This document shows, piece by piece, positions 9,501 to 17,962 of a stretch of 64,000 nt of DNA. Numbering within the stretch: the stretch's first letter is position 1; each line of letters starts with the position of its first letter. The translations under genes were made by a program, and so were the position numbers. The notes under the pieces were generated by a model. That model had not been told where the DNA came from and made no database searches. It worked only from the letters and a program-made list of their open reading frames with translations. Source of the DNA: CAIJMU01 sp035530275 (GTDB taxonomy: Bacteria; Spirochaetota; Spirochaetia; Treponematales; Rectinemataceae); the NCBI GenBank assembly GCA_035530275.1, contig DATKVC010000001.1, positions 1 to 64,000 on the forward strand, given 5' to 3'.

Positions 9501-10296
9501 TGCGCGAAATATCGGCGAGATGGACAATGAGATCCTCGGCGCCGAATGAGCAATTGAAACCGACCGAAATGGGCCTCGCGTGGAGGACGGAGTGGAGGAA
9601 GGCCAGGGGCTCCTGGCCCGACAGGGTGCGGCCGGAGCGGTCGGTGACGGTTCCCGAAATCATCACCGGATACTCGAGGCCGCCTTCCTCGAAAACCGAG
9701 CGCAGGGCGTAGATGGCGGCCTTGGCGTTGAGGGTGTCGAAGGCAGTCTCGACCATGAGGATGTCGACGCCTCCCTCGATGAGGCCCTCGATCTGATCGC
9801 GATAGGCGGCGGACAATCCCTCGAAGCTGATGGCCCTCCAGCCCGGCCTGTCGATGTCGGGGGACATCGACAGGGACTTGTTCGTCGGCCCGAGGGAGCC
9901 CGCGACGAAGCGTGGCTTGCCTGGATCGAGGGCCGTGACATCATCGGCGACCCTGCGCGCGAGACGGGCGGCGGCGACATTCATCTCGCGCACGACCTCC
10001 TCGAGACCGTAGTCGGCCTGGCTCACCCGCGTCGAATTGAAGGTGTTGGTTTCGATGATGTCGGCGCCGGCATCGAGGTAGGCCCGGTGAATCGAGGCTA
10101 TCGCCTCGGGTTTCGTGAGACTCAAAAGGTCATTGTCGCCCGCCAGACTATGGGGATGATCGCGGAAACGCTCGCCGCGAAAATCCGCCTCGACGAGGCC
10201 GAGCCTCTGGATCATCGTGCCCATCGCCCCGTCGAGGATGAGAATGCGCTCTGAAAGGATCGATTCGAGTCGTCTATATGCGGCGGTCTTGGTCAT
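6580..10296 (-). CDS. metH: Cobalamin-dependent methionine synthase
   Basis: 1238 residues, close to the roughly 1227 of E. coli MetH, with all four modules. The homocysteine/zinc module has DGAMGTMIQ at 22-30, an NCSFG cysteine near 248 and GGCCGTT near 320. The pterin module begins with NVGERSNVAGS. The B12 module has DVHDIGKN near 765, whose His is the lower cobalt ligand. The C-terminal AdoMet reactivation module contains GYPACPDH. The enzyme moves a methyl group from 5-methyltetrahydrofolate to homocysteine. The frame is open up to 10473, but ATG 10296 gives the family N-terminus; no strong ribosome-binding site is visible. No cobalamin riboswitch was recognised in the 122 bases before the divergent MFS gene. 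Confidence 0.96.
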   Translation of the reverse strand: MTKTAAYRRLESILSERILILDGAMGTMIQRLGLVEADFRGERFRDHPHSLAGDNDLLSLTKPEAIASIHRAYLDAGADIIETNTFNSTRVSQADYGLEEVVREMNVAAARLARRVADDVTALDPGKPRFVAGSLGPTNKSLSMSPDIDRPGWRAISFEGLSAAYRDQIEGLIEGGVDILMVETAFDTLNAKAAIYALRSVFEEGGLEYPVMISGTVTDRSGRTLSGQEPLAFLHSVLHARPISVGFNCSFGAEDLIVHLADISRNAAFAVSVHPNAGLPNALGAYDETPEHFASVLGRVARESERDGAGEGAGLNIVGGCCGTTPEHIRALSAALAGVKPRSAPAPRPVTRLSGFEALTIGPDSLFVNVGERSNVAGSKKFARLIREKKYDEAVDVARDQVEAGAQAFDVNLDDALLDSAKEMEAFLLLAAADPFLSKVPVMIDSSDWPTVVAGLRCIQGKGIVNSVSLKEGEEALLAKAREIGRYGAAMVVMAFDEEGQAASLERRVSVLRRAMKVLVEKGGVEPTDIILDPNIFAVGTGLAEHRSYAKDFFEACRILSREFPGSPISGGVSNVSFSFRGNDPLRRAIHSAFLYHAKSAGMSMGIVNPAQLDIYDEIEPTLREAIEDLLLDRRDDATERLLALASGLKDEDEGPGSSGEPEWRSAPVRERLKHALVKGIEAWAAADAEEARIELGGALAVIEGPLMEGMNRVGELFGAGKMFLPQVVKSARVMKMAVSVLVPWLEKEQSSGSSKRGSIVMATVKGDVHDIGKNIAGVVLQCNGFEVRDLGVMTPLERIIEEAVSSKADAIGLSGLITPSLEEMVRVAKAMEEKGLAIPLLIGGATTNPAHTALRIAPAYSGSVVNVRDAALAPGVLERLLDPLRKAEYAEELSARHERLRAEQLAKAAATPRLSLAEARSRRFAFDPAGVRPVAPRIAGIVESRPKISELVPYIDWTFFYWQWGMKKRYPEILEDPDLGEEARKLREEALAMLQRAEREHLLSTASVAAVLPAASEGDDVLVYADEARDKVVARFPFLRQDFAKDDGSPQLCLADWMAPAASKVPDWMGIFAVTAGLGLDASAGRLREAGDDYGAIMLKILADRLAEALAEKTHEDIRRSIWAYAADEAFAPPELLRGPYVGIRPAPGYPACPDHRDKAAILGLLEAESRIGMTLTESAMMVPAASVSAFCLSHPESRYFAVGRIGKEQLAEYATRRGEPLSASEEALRAILDPEA

Positions 10297-10418
10297 GCGG
10301 CCGAGTATACCCACAGTGTACGAAGGGAGGAAAGGCCGACTTCGCAGGCGAGGCGCCGACGGCCATTGCGCGCCATCCGCGCTGGAACAAGGCACGCAGT
10401 AATTGCTACCCTGGAGCC

Positions 10419-11771
10419 ATGCAATCACCGAAAAGAGCCTTGCTTTCCCTCGTCCTTCCCGCATGGTCGACACGGGACATCGGCCTCGTCTTTTCCGCGC
10501 GTTTCTTCATGAGCGCGACTCGGGCCCTGGCCGGAATAGTCCTGCCAGTCTATCTCGCATCCCTCGGCTATTCGGGCTTCGCCCTCGGAATATTGTACAG
10601 CCTCTCCGCGATCGCCTCGGCAATCCTCTCGACCCTCATCGGGTGGGGCTCGGACCGCTTCGGACGAAAGCCCTTTCTCATCGCCACGCCACTCCTCACC
10701 GCATTGGCCTGTCTTGCTTTCATGTATTTCCGCGAGGCCCTCCCCCTTTTCGCCTTTGCCGCCCTCGGCTCCTTAGGTAGGGGCGCCGGAGCGGGCGCGG
10801 GAATGATAGGGCCCTACCAGCCGGCCGAGCAGGCTTATCTGACGGCCAAGGTAGGCGCGAAAGATCGCAACGCCCTTTTCGGGAGGATGGCCTTCACGTC
10901 GAGTCTCGGCGCCCTCGTCGGAGGGGGCCCGGCGATAGCCCTGGCGACCCTTCTCGCCTCGGGCAAGACTCCGGACGAATTTCGCCTCGAGTTTTTGTTC
11001 GGAGCACTCTTCGCCCTCGTTTGCGCCCTCCTCGCGATTCCCCTCGGCGAGAAGCGACCTCCCGCTCCAGCCGCGAAAAAACCTCGGGCCGAATCCGGCC
11101 GCCGCGGCCTCGGCGCCAGGCTCTCGCCGACCTCGTGGAAGATCCTCCTCAGGCTCTGGGTCACGAACGGCGTCAACGGGCTGGCCGTGGGTTTCTTCGG
11201 ACCGCTTATTACCTATTGGTTCAATCGGCGCTTCGGCGCCTCCCCCCTCGAGATCGGCGTCCTCTATTCGCTCATAAACCTGGCGTCCCTGTCATCCAAC
11301 CTCGCCTCCTCGAGGGTCGCCTCGCGTTTCGGCATCGTCAGGACCATCGTCGTCTCCCGCTTCGCCCAGGCTATCCTCATAGTACCCATGGTTCTCGCCC
11401 CTTCGTTCTGGCTCGCCGGCGCCATCTATCTCGTGCGCATGATGGTGCAGCGTCTGGGCCTGCCGCTCAGGCAATCCTTTGTGATGGGTGTCGTGCCCGA
11501 CGAGGAGCGCGGCCGCGTCGGATCCCTCTCCAACCTGCCCTCGCAGGCGAGTTCAGCCCTCAGCCCCAGCCTCGCCGGCTATATTTTCGAGCGCCTCTCG
11601 ATGGACGCTCCCTTCGCGATCGGGGCCCTTCTCCAGGGAGTGAACGCCTTCCTTTTCATGGTATTCTTTCGCGACATCAGGCCCCCGGAGGAAGCGCCTA
11701 CTACCGAGTCCGATGAAAAAGTGACACAGCATTGCGGACTCGGTAGTAAGGGCGCCGATAGTCCTATCTAG
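10419..11771 (+). CDS. MFS transporter
   Basis: A 450-residue membrane protein with about 12 hydrophobic segments. The Major Facilitator motif between helices 2 and 3 is present as GWGSDRFGRKP, and there is a long cytoplasmic loop near the middle rich in Lys, Pro and Arg. ATG 10419 has GGAG at good distance; the upstream open frame is not coding. Substrate unknown. The last 25 or so codons are odd: they lie over a large palindrome (11699-11748), giving an unstructured polar tail (ESDEKVTQHCGLGSKG). The stop overlaps the end of the convergent arsC gene by four bases. Confidence 0.85.
   Translation: MQSPKRALLSLVLPAWSTRDIGLVFSARFFMSATRALAGIVLPVYLASLGYSGFALGILYSLSAIASAILSTLIGWGSDRFGRKPFLIATPLLTALACLAFMYFREALPLFAFAALGSLGRGAGAGAGMIGPYQPAEQAYLTAKVGAKDRNALFGRMAFTSSLGALVGGGPAIALATLLASGKTPDEFRLEFLFGALFALVCALLAIPLGEKRPPAPAAKKPRAESGRRGLGARLSPTSWKILLRLWVTNGVNGLAVGFFGPLITYWFNRRFGASPLEIGVLYSLINLASLSSNLASSRVASRFGIVRTIVVSRFAQAILIVPMVLAPSFWLAGAIYLVRMMVQRLGLPLRQSFVMGVVPDEERGRVGSLSNLPSQASSALSPSLAGYIFERLSMDAPFAIGALLQGVNAFLFMVFFRDIRPPEEAPTTESDEKVTQHCGLGSKGADSPI
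11694..11755. repeat. Large palindrome inside the 3' end of the MFS gene
   Basis: A perfect 14-bp inverted repeat (TACTACCGAGTCCG at 11699-11712 and its complement at 11735-11748) is separated by 22 bases and extended outward by GCGCC/GGCGC after a two-base bulge. It lies between two convergent genes and could end transcription from both sides, but there is no T-run. A mobile palindromic repeat is an alternative. Confidence 0.8.
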
Positions 11772-12190
11772 GTCCTATTTTTCGCGAAATCCCGCACGGC
11801 CGCCCTTATCTCGTCACGGACCTTCCGAACCCTGGCCATGATCTCCTCGTCGCTCCCGACGAAGGTCGAAGGATCGTCGAAAGGCCAGTGATGGCGCTCC
11901 ACCTTGCCCGGGAAGACGGGGCAGCGTTCGGCAGCCTCCTTCGAGCAGACGGTGACGACGACATCGTAGGTCCGGCCCGCGGAGCGGAGATCGAAGACCG
12001 ACTTGGTCGGGTTCCGCGAAATGTCGAGGCCGAACTCCGCCATCGAGCGTACAACGTAGGGATTGAGGCGGCCGGGCTCGAGGCCGGCGCTCTCGGCCTC
12101 GAAGCGATCGCCGGCCTCCGCCTTGAGAAAGGCCTCGGCCATCTGGCTCCGGGCGGAATTATGGACGCAAAGGAAGAGCACCTTCGTCAT
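11768..12190 (-). CDS. arsC: Arsenate reductase, thioredoxin-coupled (LMW phosphatase family)
   Basis: A 140-residue cytoplasmic enzyme reducing arsenate to arsenite. The phosphatase-like loop is C8-VHNSA-R14. Two further cysteines, C82 and C90 (VTVCSKEAAERCPVF), correspond in spacing to the resolving pair of plasmid pI258 ArsC, which passes a disulfide to thioredoxin. Two thioredoxin-like proteins are encoded elsewhere in this window. The ATG overlaps the acr3 stop (12187-12190), so the two are translated together. Confidence 0.93.
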   Translation of the reverse strand: MTKVLFLCVHNSARSQMAEAFLKAEAGDRFEAESAGLEPGRLNPYVVRSMAEFGLDISRNPTKSVFDLRSAGRTYDVVVTVCSKEAAERCPVFPGKVERHHWPFDDPSTFVGSDEEIMARVRKVRDEIRAAVRDFAKNRT

Positions 12191-13257
12191 GGCTGGCCTG
12201 GGATAGCGGCCCGGCCGGGGGCGAATCGAGTCTGAAACCGAAGCGCAACATTGACGAGGAGGAGCATCGCCGGCACTTCGATCAGGGGACCGATAACGGC
12301 GGCGAAGGCCTGTCCCGAGCCAAGGCCGAAGACTGCCACCGCCACGGCGATGGCGAGCTCGAAATTGTTGCTCGCGGCCGTGAAGGAAAGGGTGACCGTC
12401 TTGGCGTAATCGGCGCCTATAGCCTTGCTCAGGGCGAAGCTGATGAAGAACATCGCGACGAAATAGATGAGGAGGGGTGCGGCGATTCGCAACACGTCCA
12501 GGGGAAGGGCGAGTATCTTCTCGCCTTTGAGGCTGAACATCACGAGGATGGTGAAGAGGAGGGCCACGAGGGTGAGGGGCGATATCTTCGGGATGAAGGA
12601 GGAGCGGTACCAGGCCTCGCCCTTCAGCCTCCTGAGGATCAGCCAGGAGATGAAGCCCGCGAGAAAGGGTATGCCGAGATAGATGCCGACGCTCTTCGCT
12701 ATCTCACCGATGCTCACGCGGACGGCGCTTCCGGCGAGCCCGAAGAGTGGCGGGATCAAGGTGACGAAAAGCCAGGCGTAGAGCGAGTAGAAGACGACTT
12801 GGAAAACCGAGTTAAAGGCCACGAGGCCGGCGCAGTACTCGGTGTCCCCCTTGGCCAGCTCGTTCCACACGATGACCATGGCGATGCAGCGCGCCAGCCC
12901 TATCATGATGAGGCCCACCATGTATTCCGGCTTGTCGCGGAGAAAGACGATGGCGAGGGCGGTCATGAGTATCGGGCCGATGACCCAGTTCTGGATGAGG
13001 GAGAGAGTCAGGACCTTCCTGTCCTTGAAAACGTCCTTTACCTCGTCGTAGCGCACCTTCGCCAGGGGCGGGTACATCATGAGGATGAGGCCTATTGCTA
13101 TGGGGATATTCGTGGTCCCCACCGAGAGTCGATCCCAAAAGGAGGCGACGCCCGGGACCAGGGCGCCGGCCAAGACCCCGATGGCCATGGCGAGGAAAAT
13201 CCAGAGCGTCAGCCAGCGGTCGAGGAAGGAGAGGCGCTTCGCGACGGTAGTCGGCAT
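12187..13257 (-). CDS. acr3: Arsenite efflux transporter, ACR3 family
   Basis: A 356-residue membrane protein with about ten helices. The segment MIGLARCIAMVIVWNELAKGD contains the cysteine (C124) conserved in ACR3 carriers, and SFTAASNNFELAIAVAVAVFG is also characteristic. It exports arsenite made by the coupled ArsC. ATG 13257 is chosen over the open start at 13302 because GAGGAG lies 8 bases upstream. A dyad about 170 bases upstream may be its operator; no arsR is adjacent. Confidence 0.94.
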   Translation of the reverse strand: MPTTVAKRLSFLDRWLTLWIFLAMAIGVLAGALVPGVASFWDRLSVGTTNIPIAIGLILMMYPPLAKVRYDEVKDVFKDRKVLTLSLIQNWVIGPILMTALAIVFLRDKPEYMVGLIMIGLARCIAMVIVWNELAKGDTEYCAGLVAFNSVFQVVFYSLYAWLFVTLIPPLFGLAGSAVRVSIGEIAKSVGIYLGIPFLAGFISWLILRRLKGEAWYRSSFIPKISPLTLVALLFTILVMFSLKGEKILALPLDVLRIAAPLLIYFVAMFFISFALSKAIGADYAKTVTLSFTAASNNFELAIAVAVAVFGLGSGQAFAAVIGPLIEVPAMLLLVNVALRFQTRFAPGRAAIPGQP

Positions 13258-13614
13258 CGAGAGACTCCTCGAAATCAGTTGAAGGCTCTTTGCTACGCTC
13301 AACTCTTCATCCTTGCCTGTCTCATGTCAAGCACGACCATCCTCCCGCCTGCCCTCCTTAAGGAGGAGTTCTTTACCAGCTCCAAATCCTGCGCGACGTG
13401 GGTCCACTGCCCCCAGCAATCAAATATTCTTATTGCGCAGCATAAGAATATATTATTTTTCGGATACCTATGATCGTGCTACTCTTCGGTGACCGCTAGA
13501 AGTGTCCATCACTTTAGTCGGTCAACTGCGGTATGAATCAGTCACCAAAGAATAACTCGCCGGAGGCGGATCGATTCTTGGGGCAACTCCGCAATTCAAG
13601 TCGAGGAGGATGAG
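13258..13614. other. Divergent intergenic region between acr3 and the prpF-like gene
   Basis: About 357 bases without a credible gene. The middle part is AT-rich against the GC-rich background (around 13420-13470) and holds the dyad annotated separately. A ribosome-binding site for the downstream gene (GAGGAGG) is at its right end. Promoters for both directions must lie here, but no convincing -35/-10 pair was found. Confidence 0.7.
13424..13451. promoter_or_regulatory. Perfect dyad, candidate operator for acr3-arsC
   Basis: ATATTCTTAT (13424-13433) and ATAAGAATAT (13442-13451) form a perfect 10-bp inverted repeat with an 8-base spacer, in the only AT-rich patch between the divergent genes. 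ArsR-family operators have similar size and shape. Which gene it controls is not known. Confidence 0.55.
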
Positions 13615-14787
13615 GTGCCGGTAGATCAGTCCGAATTCATGCGAATTCCCGCCATTTTCATGCGGGGGGGCACGAGCAAGGGCGTCTACCTCATGGCCGA
13701 GGATCTGCCCTCCGATCCTGCCCTCCGCGACCAGGTAATCCTCGACATTTACGGAAGTCCCGACCTCAGACAGATCAACGGCATGGGAGGGGCCGACCCA
13801 CTGACGAGCAAGGTGGCCATCCTTTCGCCCTCGAAAAGGCCCGGCGTCGACATCGATTATACCTTCGGCTATGTGGGCATAGGAGAAGCCGCGGTGGATT
13901 ACGATGGAAATTGCGGCAACATCTCCTCCGGCGTCGGCGTCTTCGCCATCAAAAAGGGCATCGTCGGAGCGACCGAAGGCGAGACCAAGGTCGTGATCTT
14001 CAATACCAATACCGGCAAGGTCATCGAAGCCATGATTCCGGTAAAGAACGGCGAGGTCAGCTTCGAAGGCGATTACGCCATCGCCGGCGTTCCCGGGACC
14101 GGCTCCAAGATCGTGATGAATTTTCCGAATTCCGCGGGGTCCAAGACGGGCAGGCTCCTCCCGACCGGCAATGTCCGCGACAGGATAACCTTGGCCGACG
14201 GTCGATCGATCGAGGTCAGCCTGGTGGACGCGGCCAACCCCGCCGTGTTTTTCAAGGCGAAGGATACCGGCTTGACGGGAAGGGAAATGCCCGCCGACTG
14301 CGAAGGAGACCCTTCAATTGTTACGATCATGGAGGAGGTCCGCCGCAGGGCCGCCGTAATGATGGACCTGGCCCCATCGCTCGACAGGGTCGGTCCGGCT
14401 GTGCCCAAGGTGGCCTTCGTCGCGGAAGCCGCGAGCTACGAGTCGAGCGAGGGCGAAACCATTCGCGGGTCGGACATCGATCTCATCGCTCGGACCCTGG
14501 CGATGGGCAAGATGCACAAGACCTACGCCGTGACGGGCGGAATCTGCCTCGCTACAGCGGCCCTGATCGATGGGACCATCGTCAATGACCTCGTCGATTC
14601 GCGGGCCAAGTCCAAAGGCGAAATCCGGATCGGCCATCCTTCCGGATGCCTGGAAGTCTTCGTCGATGTCAGGCGGGTAGAGGGCTCGGGATGGGAACTC
14701 GTCAAGGCCGGCGTCTGCCGAACGGCTCGTCCGATCATGGACGGCTACGTCTACGCGTCTCGCAGGGCATTCCTGCCGAGGGCTTGA
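13615..14787 (+). CDS. PrpF/AcnD-accessory family isomerase
   Basis: A 390-residue protein. The N-terminus RIPAIFMRGGTSKGVYLMAEDLP is the PrpF-family signature (diaminopimelate-epimerase-like fold). Members isomerise unsaturated di- and tricarboxylates, for example 2-methyl-aconitate in propionate metabolism or 4-oxalomesaconate. The start is GTG 13615, with GAGGAGG upstream. It is followed after 58 bases by a tricarboxylate transporter operon, so the substrate may be the imported acid. No AcnD, PrpB or PrpC is nearby, which argues against a classical methylcitrate role; the exact reaction is undetermined. Confidence 0.85.
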   Translation: MPVDQSEFMRIPAIFMRGGTSKGVYLMAEDLPSDPALRDQVILDIYGSPDLRQINGMGGADPLTSKVAILSPSKRPGVDIDYTFGYVGIGEAAVDYDGNCGNISSGVGVFAIKKGIVGATEGETKVVIFNTNTGKVIEAMIPVKNGEVSFEGDYAIAGVPGTGSKIVMNFPNSAGSKTGRLLPTGNVRDRITLADGRSIEVSLVDAANPAVFFKAKDTGLTGREMPADCEGDPSIVTIMEEVRRRAAVMMDLAPSLDRVGPAVPKVAFVAEAASYESSEGETIRGSDIDLIARTLAMGKMHKTYAVTGGICLATAALIDGTIVNDLVDSRAKSKGEIRIGHPSGCLEVFVDVRRVEGSGWELVKAGVCRTARPIMDGYVYASRRAFLPRA

Positions 14788-14845
14788 TCATATTTCGCCC
14801 ACGCGATCGCAGGATCGCGCATGTATCGATCACGGAGGAAAGCGC

Positions 14846-15823
14846 ATGAAATCGAAGAATCTGTTCGTATCGGCGGTCGTCTTCGCCTCTCTCGCGATTA
14901 CGCTGCCGAGTCTGACCGCCCAGAACTATCCGAGGCGGCCGATCGAGATGGTCATTCCCTTCGGCACGGGCGGGGCCAGCGATATTTTCGCCAGGAATTT
15001 CGCCCAGATAGCCTCCAAGTACATCGGAAAGCCCTTCACCCCCGTCAACAAGGGCGGTGCCGGCACCATCGAAGGCATGATGTACAGCTTCGGCGCCCCC
15101 GCCGATGGCTACACGATCCTCGAGATCACCCCCTCCCTCCTCATCGTCGAGGCGCAGAACAAGAGCTCGATCAAGTTCCGCCAGTCCTTCGAGCCCATCA
15201 TGCGCGTCCAGTCCGACGTCGTTCTCTTCGGCGTGAAGGCGAACAGCAACCTCAAGACCCTCGAGGACATGATCGCCTTCGCCAAGGCCAACCCCCGGAA
15301 GCTCAAGATCGGCGGCATCTCCCCCGGCGGCCTCGACGAGTACATCGCCCGGGGTTTCGCGGCAAAGGCGGGCATCGAGTGGACCTACGTCCCCTACAAG
15401 TCGGCCTCCGAGCTCAAGGCCGCCGTCCTCGGCGGCGAGCTCGACATCTACCAGGACAAGCTCATCTCCTTCATGAGCATGGTCTCGGGCGGCGATATCA
15501 GGCCCCTCGTCGTCCTCAGCGACAAGCGACTCCCCGTGCCCGAGCTCAAGGACGTACCCTGCTCCGTGGAAAAGGGGCTCGACTTCACGCAGGGTTCCTG
15601 GCGCGGTTTCGTCGTCAAGAAGGGCACGCCTCCCGAAATCAAGAAAATCATCATCGACGCCTTCGAGAAGGCCTACGCCGACCCCGCCTACAAGGACATG
15701 GAGAAGAAGGAGATGACCGATCTCCTCCCCGGCTATCTCAACGCCGCCGACTTCGGCAAGCTCTGGGACTCCGAATTCAACGGCTACGTCGCGATCTTCA
15801 AGCAGATGGGACTAATTAAGTAG
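14846..15823 (+). CDS. tctC: Tripartite tricarboxylate transporter substrate-binding protein (TctC/Bug family)
   Basis: A 325-residue exported protein. A signal peptide is clear (KSKNLFVSAVVFASLAITL, cleavage probably after LTA). The mature start YPRRPIEMVIPFGTGGASDIFAR is typical of TctC/Bug solute receptors, which bind citrate-like or other organic acids in the periplasm. GGAGG is well placed before ATG 14846. A terminator-like hairpin with a T-run lies between it and tctB, which probably makes the receptor more abundant than the membrane parts. Confidence 0.92.
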   Translation: MKSKNLFVSAVVFASLAITLPSLTAQNYPRRPIEMVIPFGTGGASDIFARNFAQIASKYIGKPFTPVNKGGAGTIEGMMYSFGAPADGYTILEITPSLLIVEAQNKSSIKFRQSFEPIMRVQSDVVLFGVKANSNLKTLEDMIAFAKANPRKLKIGGISPGGLDEYIARGFAAKAGIEWTYVPYKSASELKAAVLGGELDIYQDKLISFMSMVSGGDIRPLVVLSDKRLPVPELKDVPCSVEKGLDFTQGSWRGFVVKKGTPPEIKKIIIDAFEKAYADPAYKDMEKKEMTDLLPGYLNAADFGKLWDSEFNGYVAIFKQMGLIK

Positions 15824-15835
15824 GGTTCGATCCTT

Positions 15836-15869
15836 TCCGGCGCAGGGCCGCGACCCGCGCCGGATTTTT
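15836..15869 (+). terminator. Attenuator-like terminator between tctC and tctB
   Basis: Stem TCCGGCGC (15836-15843) and GCGCCGGA (15857-15864) with a 13-base loop, directly followed by TTTTT. It lies 12 bases after the tctC stop and ahead of tctBA, so part of the transcripts would end here. Confidence 0.7.
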
Positions 15870-15890
15870 CCCGCGAAAGGGGTAATTCAT

Positions 15891-16379
15891 ATGGCTGAAC
15901 TGATCTTCAACGCGGTCCTCGGGATCGTCCTGGTGGGTTACCTCGTCCTGGGACTGATCATGAAAAGGACCGACGACCCGACGGACGTCCTCGGGGCGGG
16001 GGGCTTCCCCGTCATAGTCGGCGCGATCGCCCTCGTCGTCCTCGTCGCCATCACCGTCAAGCTCCGGAGGAATCGAGAGGGAGAAAGGGCAAAACTCCCG
16101 ATGTTCGATCTCAAACACGTCGACGGGAGGGCCGCCCTCCTCAACCTCATCCTCCTGGCTCTCTACATCGGTCTCCTCGACGTCATCGGATTCACGCTGG
16201 ACACCTTCCTCTACCTTCCCGCGGCGGCCCTGGCCATGGGCTATAGGAAAAAACTTAACATCGCGATCTTCACGGTGATCATGACGACTGTCATTATCCT
16301 CGCCTTCGGGAAGCTCTTCTTCGTACCCCTTCCCCGCGGCCTCGGCTTCCTTCGAGAGCTGAGCTTCATCCTCTACTGA
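15891..16379 (+). CDS. tctB: Tripartite tricarboxylate transporter small membrane subunit (TctB family)
   Basis: 162 residues with about four hydrophobic segments and a charged middle loop (KLRRNREGERAK). The segment DPTDVLGAGGFPVIVG matches the TctB family pattern near the first helix. It sits in the expected TctC-TctB-TctA order, 17 bases before tctA. AAGGGG precedes ATG 15891. Confidence 0.88.
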   Translation: MAELIFNAVLGIVLVGYLVLGLIMKRTDDPTDVLGAGGFPVIVGAIALVVLVAITVKLRRNREGERAKLPMFDLKHVDGRAALLNLILLALYIGLLDVIGFTLDTFLYLPAAALAMGYRKKLNIAIFTVIMTTVIILAFGKLFFVPLPRGLGFLRELSFILY

Positions 16380-16396
16380 GCGGGAAAGGAAACAAT

Positions 16397-17908
16397 ATGG
16401 ACATTATTTGGCAATCGATGGTCGCGGTCTTCAACCCGCTCACCTTCGCTCTCATCCTGGTCGGCACCCTCTGGGGCATGATAGCCGGTGCCTTGCCGGG
16501 CCTCTCCACCTCGATGGCTGTCATCCTCCTCCTCCCCTTCACCTACGGCATGGAGCCTGTGAGGGCCATCGTCATGCTCGTCTCCTGCTACGTCGGCGGC
16601 GCTGCCGGCGGCTCGATCTCGTCGATCCTCATCAAGACGCCGGGGACCCCGGAGGCCGTCGCCTCGACCTTTGACGGCTATCCGATGACCCAACAGGGCA
16701 AGTCCGGAGAGGCACTGGGGCTGTCCATCACGGCCTCTTCCTTCGGCACCATATTCTCCGCGCTGGTGATGATCATCGCGGCCCCGGCCCTGGCAGTAGT
16801 CGCCATCTCCTTCCAAAGCGCGGAGTACTTCGCCCTCGGGCTCCTGGGGCTTTCCTGCATCACCAGCATCGGCGCGAAAAACCAGCTCAAGGCCGTCCTT
16901 TCCGTGCTCATCGGCGTGGCCGTCTCGACCGTGGGCATCGACGGCATCAACGGGGTCGAGCGATACTCCTTCGGCCAGCCCTTCCTCATGAACGGCATCA
17001 ACTTCATTTCCGTGATGATCGGCGCCTTCGCGATCGCCGAGGTCCTGAAGAACATCGAAGAGACCAGCACGCGCCAGGCCGGCACCTCCCTGCGCATCGC
17101 TGGCAAGATCTCGATGAAGCTGATGAAATTCGTCGACATGCTCAAGATGTGGAAGACCTTCATCGTCTCGTCGGTGATCGGCGTCATCATCGGCATCATC
17201 CCCGCGGCGGGCGGCTCCATCGCGAGCCTCATCGCCTACGGCGAGGCGGCGCGATCCAACAAGGACCTCCCCAAATTCGGCGAGGGCAACCCCAAGGGAG
17301 TCATCGCCCCCGAGTGCGGAGCCAACGCCTGCACGGGCGGCGCCATGGTGCCGACCATGGTCCTGGGCATCCCAGGCAGCCCGGTCACCGCCATCATCAT
17401 GGCGGCCTTCATGATCATCGGGCTCAGGCCCGGCCCCCTCCTCCTCAGGCAGCAGCCCGTCCTCCTCAACGCCGTCTTCCTCGGACTCCTCGCCTCGGCC
17501 CTCCTCCTTTTCCTCTTCGGGCGCTTTCTCTCCCGCCAGTTCGGCCACATCCTCAAGCTCCCCTACCCCCTCCTCGGCACCTCGATCGTCCTCCTCGGCG
17601 TGGTCGGCGCCTATTCGCTCGGCAACAGCATCTACGACGTCATAGTTATGTTCATCTTCGGCCTCGTCGGCTACTTCTTCGATAAGTTCCAGTATTCGCC
17701 GGCCGGCATGATCCTGGGGCTGATACTGGGCGGCATCATAGAAAACTCGCTCCGAAAGCAGATCATAATCGGCGACGGTTCGGGCTGGGGCCTCATCACC
17801 CGCCCAATCGCCCTCGTCATCCTCCTTCTCGCGATCTTCACCTTCGTTTCGCCGATGATCACCAGGGCCCTCAAGAAAAAAAAACCGGTCGCCGCCTCTG
17901 AAGAATAG
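16397..17908 (+). CDS. tctA: Tripartite tricarboxylate transporter large membrane subunit (TctA family)
   Basis: A 503-residue polytopic protein. Family motifs are GTLWGMIAGALPGLSTSMAVI near the N-terminus and GVIAPECGANACTGGAMVPTM in the middle, the conserved repeat regions of TctA. It couples organic-acid uptake to an ion gradient with TctB and TctC. A Lys-rich tail ends the protein; a terminator follows 20 bases later. Confidence 0.94.
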   Translation: MDIIWQSMVAVFNPLTFALILVGTLWGMIAGALPGLSTSMAVILLLPFTYGMEPVRAIVMLVSCYVGGAAGGSISSILIKTPGTPEAVASTFDGYPMTQQGKSGEALGLSITASSFGTIFSALVMIIAAPALAVVAISFQSAEYFALGLLGLSCITSIGAKNQLKAVLSVLIGVAVSTVGIDGINGVERYSFGQPFLMNGINFISVMIGAFAIAEVLKNIEETSTRQAGTSLRIAGKISMKLMKFVDMLKMWKTFIVSSVIGVIIGIIPAAGGSIASLIAYGEAARSNKDLPKFGEGNPKGVIAPECGANACTGGAMVPTMVLGIPGSPVTAIIMAAFMIIGLRPGPLLLRQQPVLLNAVFLGLLASALLLFLFGRFLSRQFGHILKLPYPLLGTSIVLLGVVGAYSLGNSIYDVIVMFIFGLVGYFFDKFQYSPAGMILGLILGGIIENSLRKQIIIGDGSGWGLITRPIALVILLLAIFTFVSPMITRALKKKKPVAASEE

Positions 17909-17927
17909 TGCAATTATTCTTTTTTAG

Positions 17928-17962
17928 GACGGGGTCTGCCGGAAGGCGGACCCCGCCTTCTC
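17928..17962 (+). terminator. Terminator of the prpF-tct operon
   Basis: Arms 17928-17940 and 17945-17957 pair over 13 positions with one A:C mismatch and one G:U pair. The loop is GGAA and TTCTC follows. It is positioned right after tctA. Confidence 0.75.

Noticed and set aside
10297..10418. Cobalamin or SAM riboswitch upstream of metH
   Set aside because: The divergent spacer is only 122 bases and no conserved box was recognised.
16373..17548. A 391-codon open frame on the minus strand opposite tctA
   Set aside because: It is low in hydrophobic residues and full of Gly, Glu, Asp, Arg and His, the shadow of a GC-rich membrane-protein gene; tctA has clear family motifs on the other strand.
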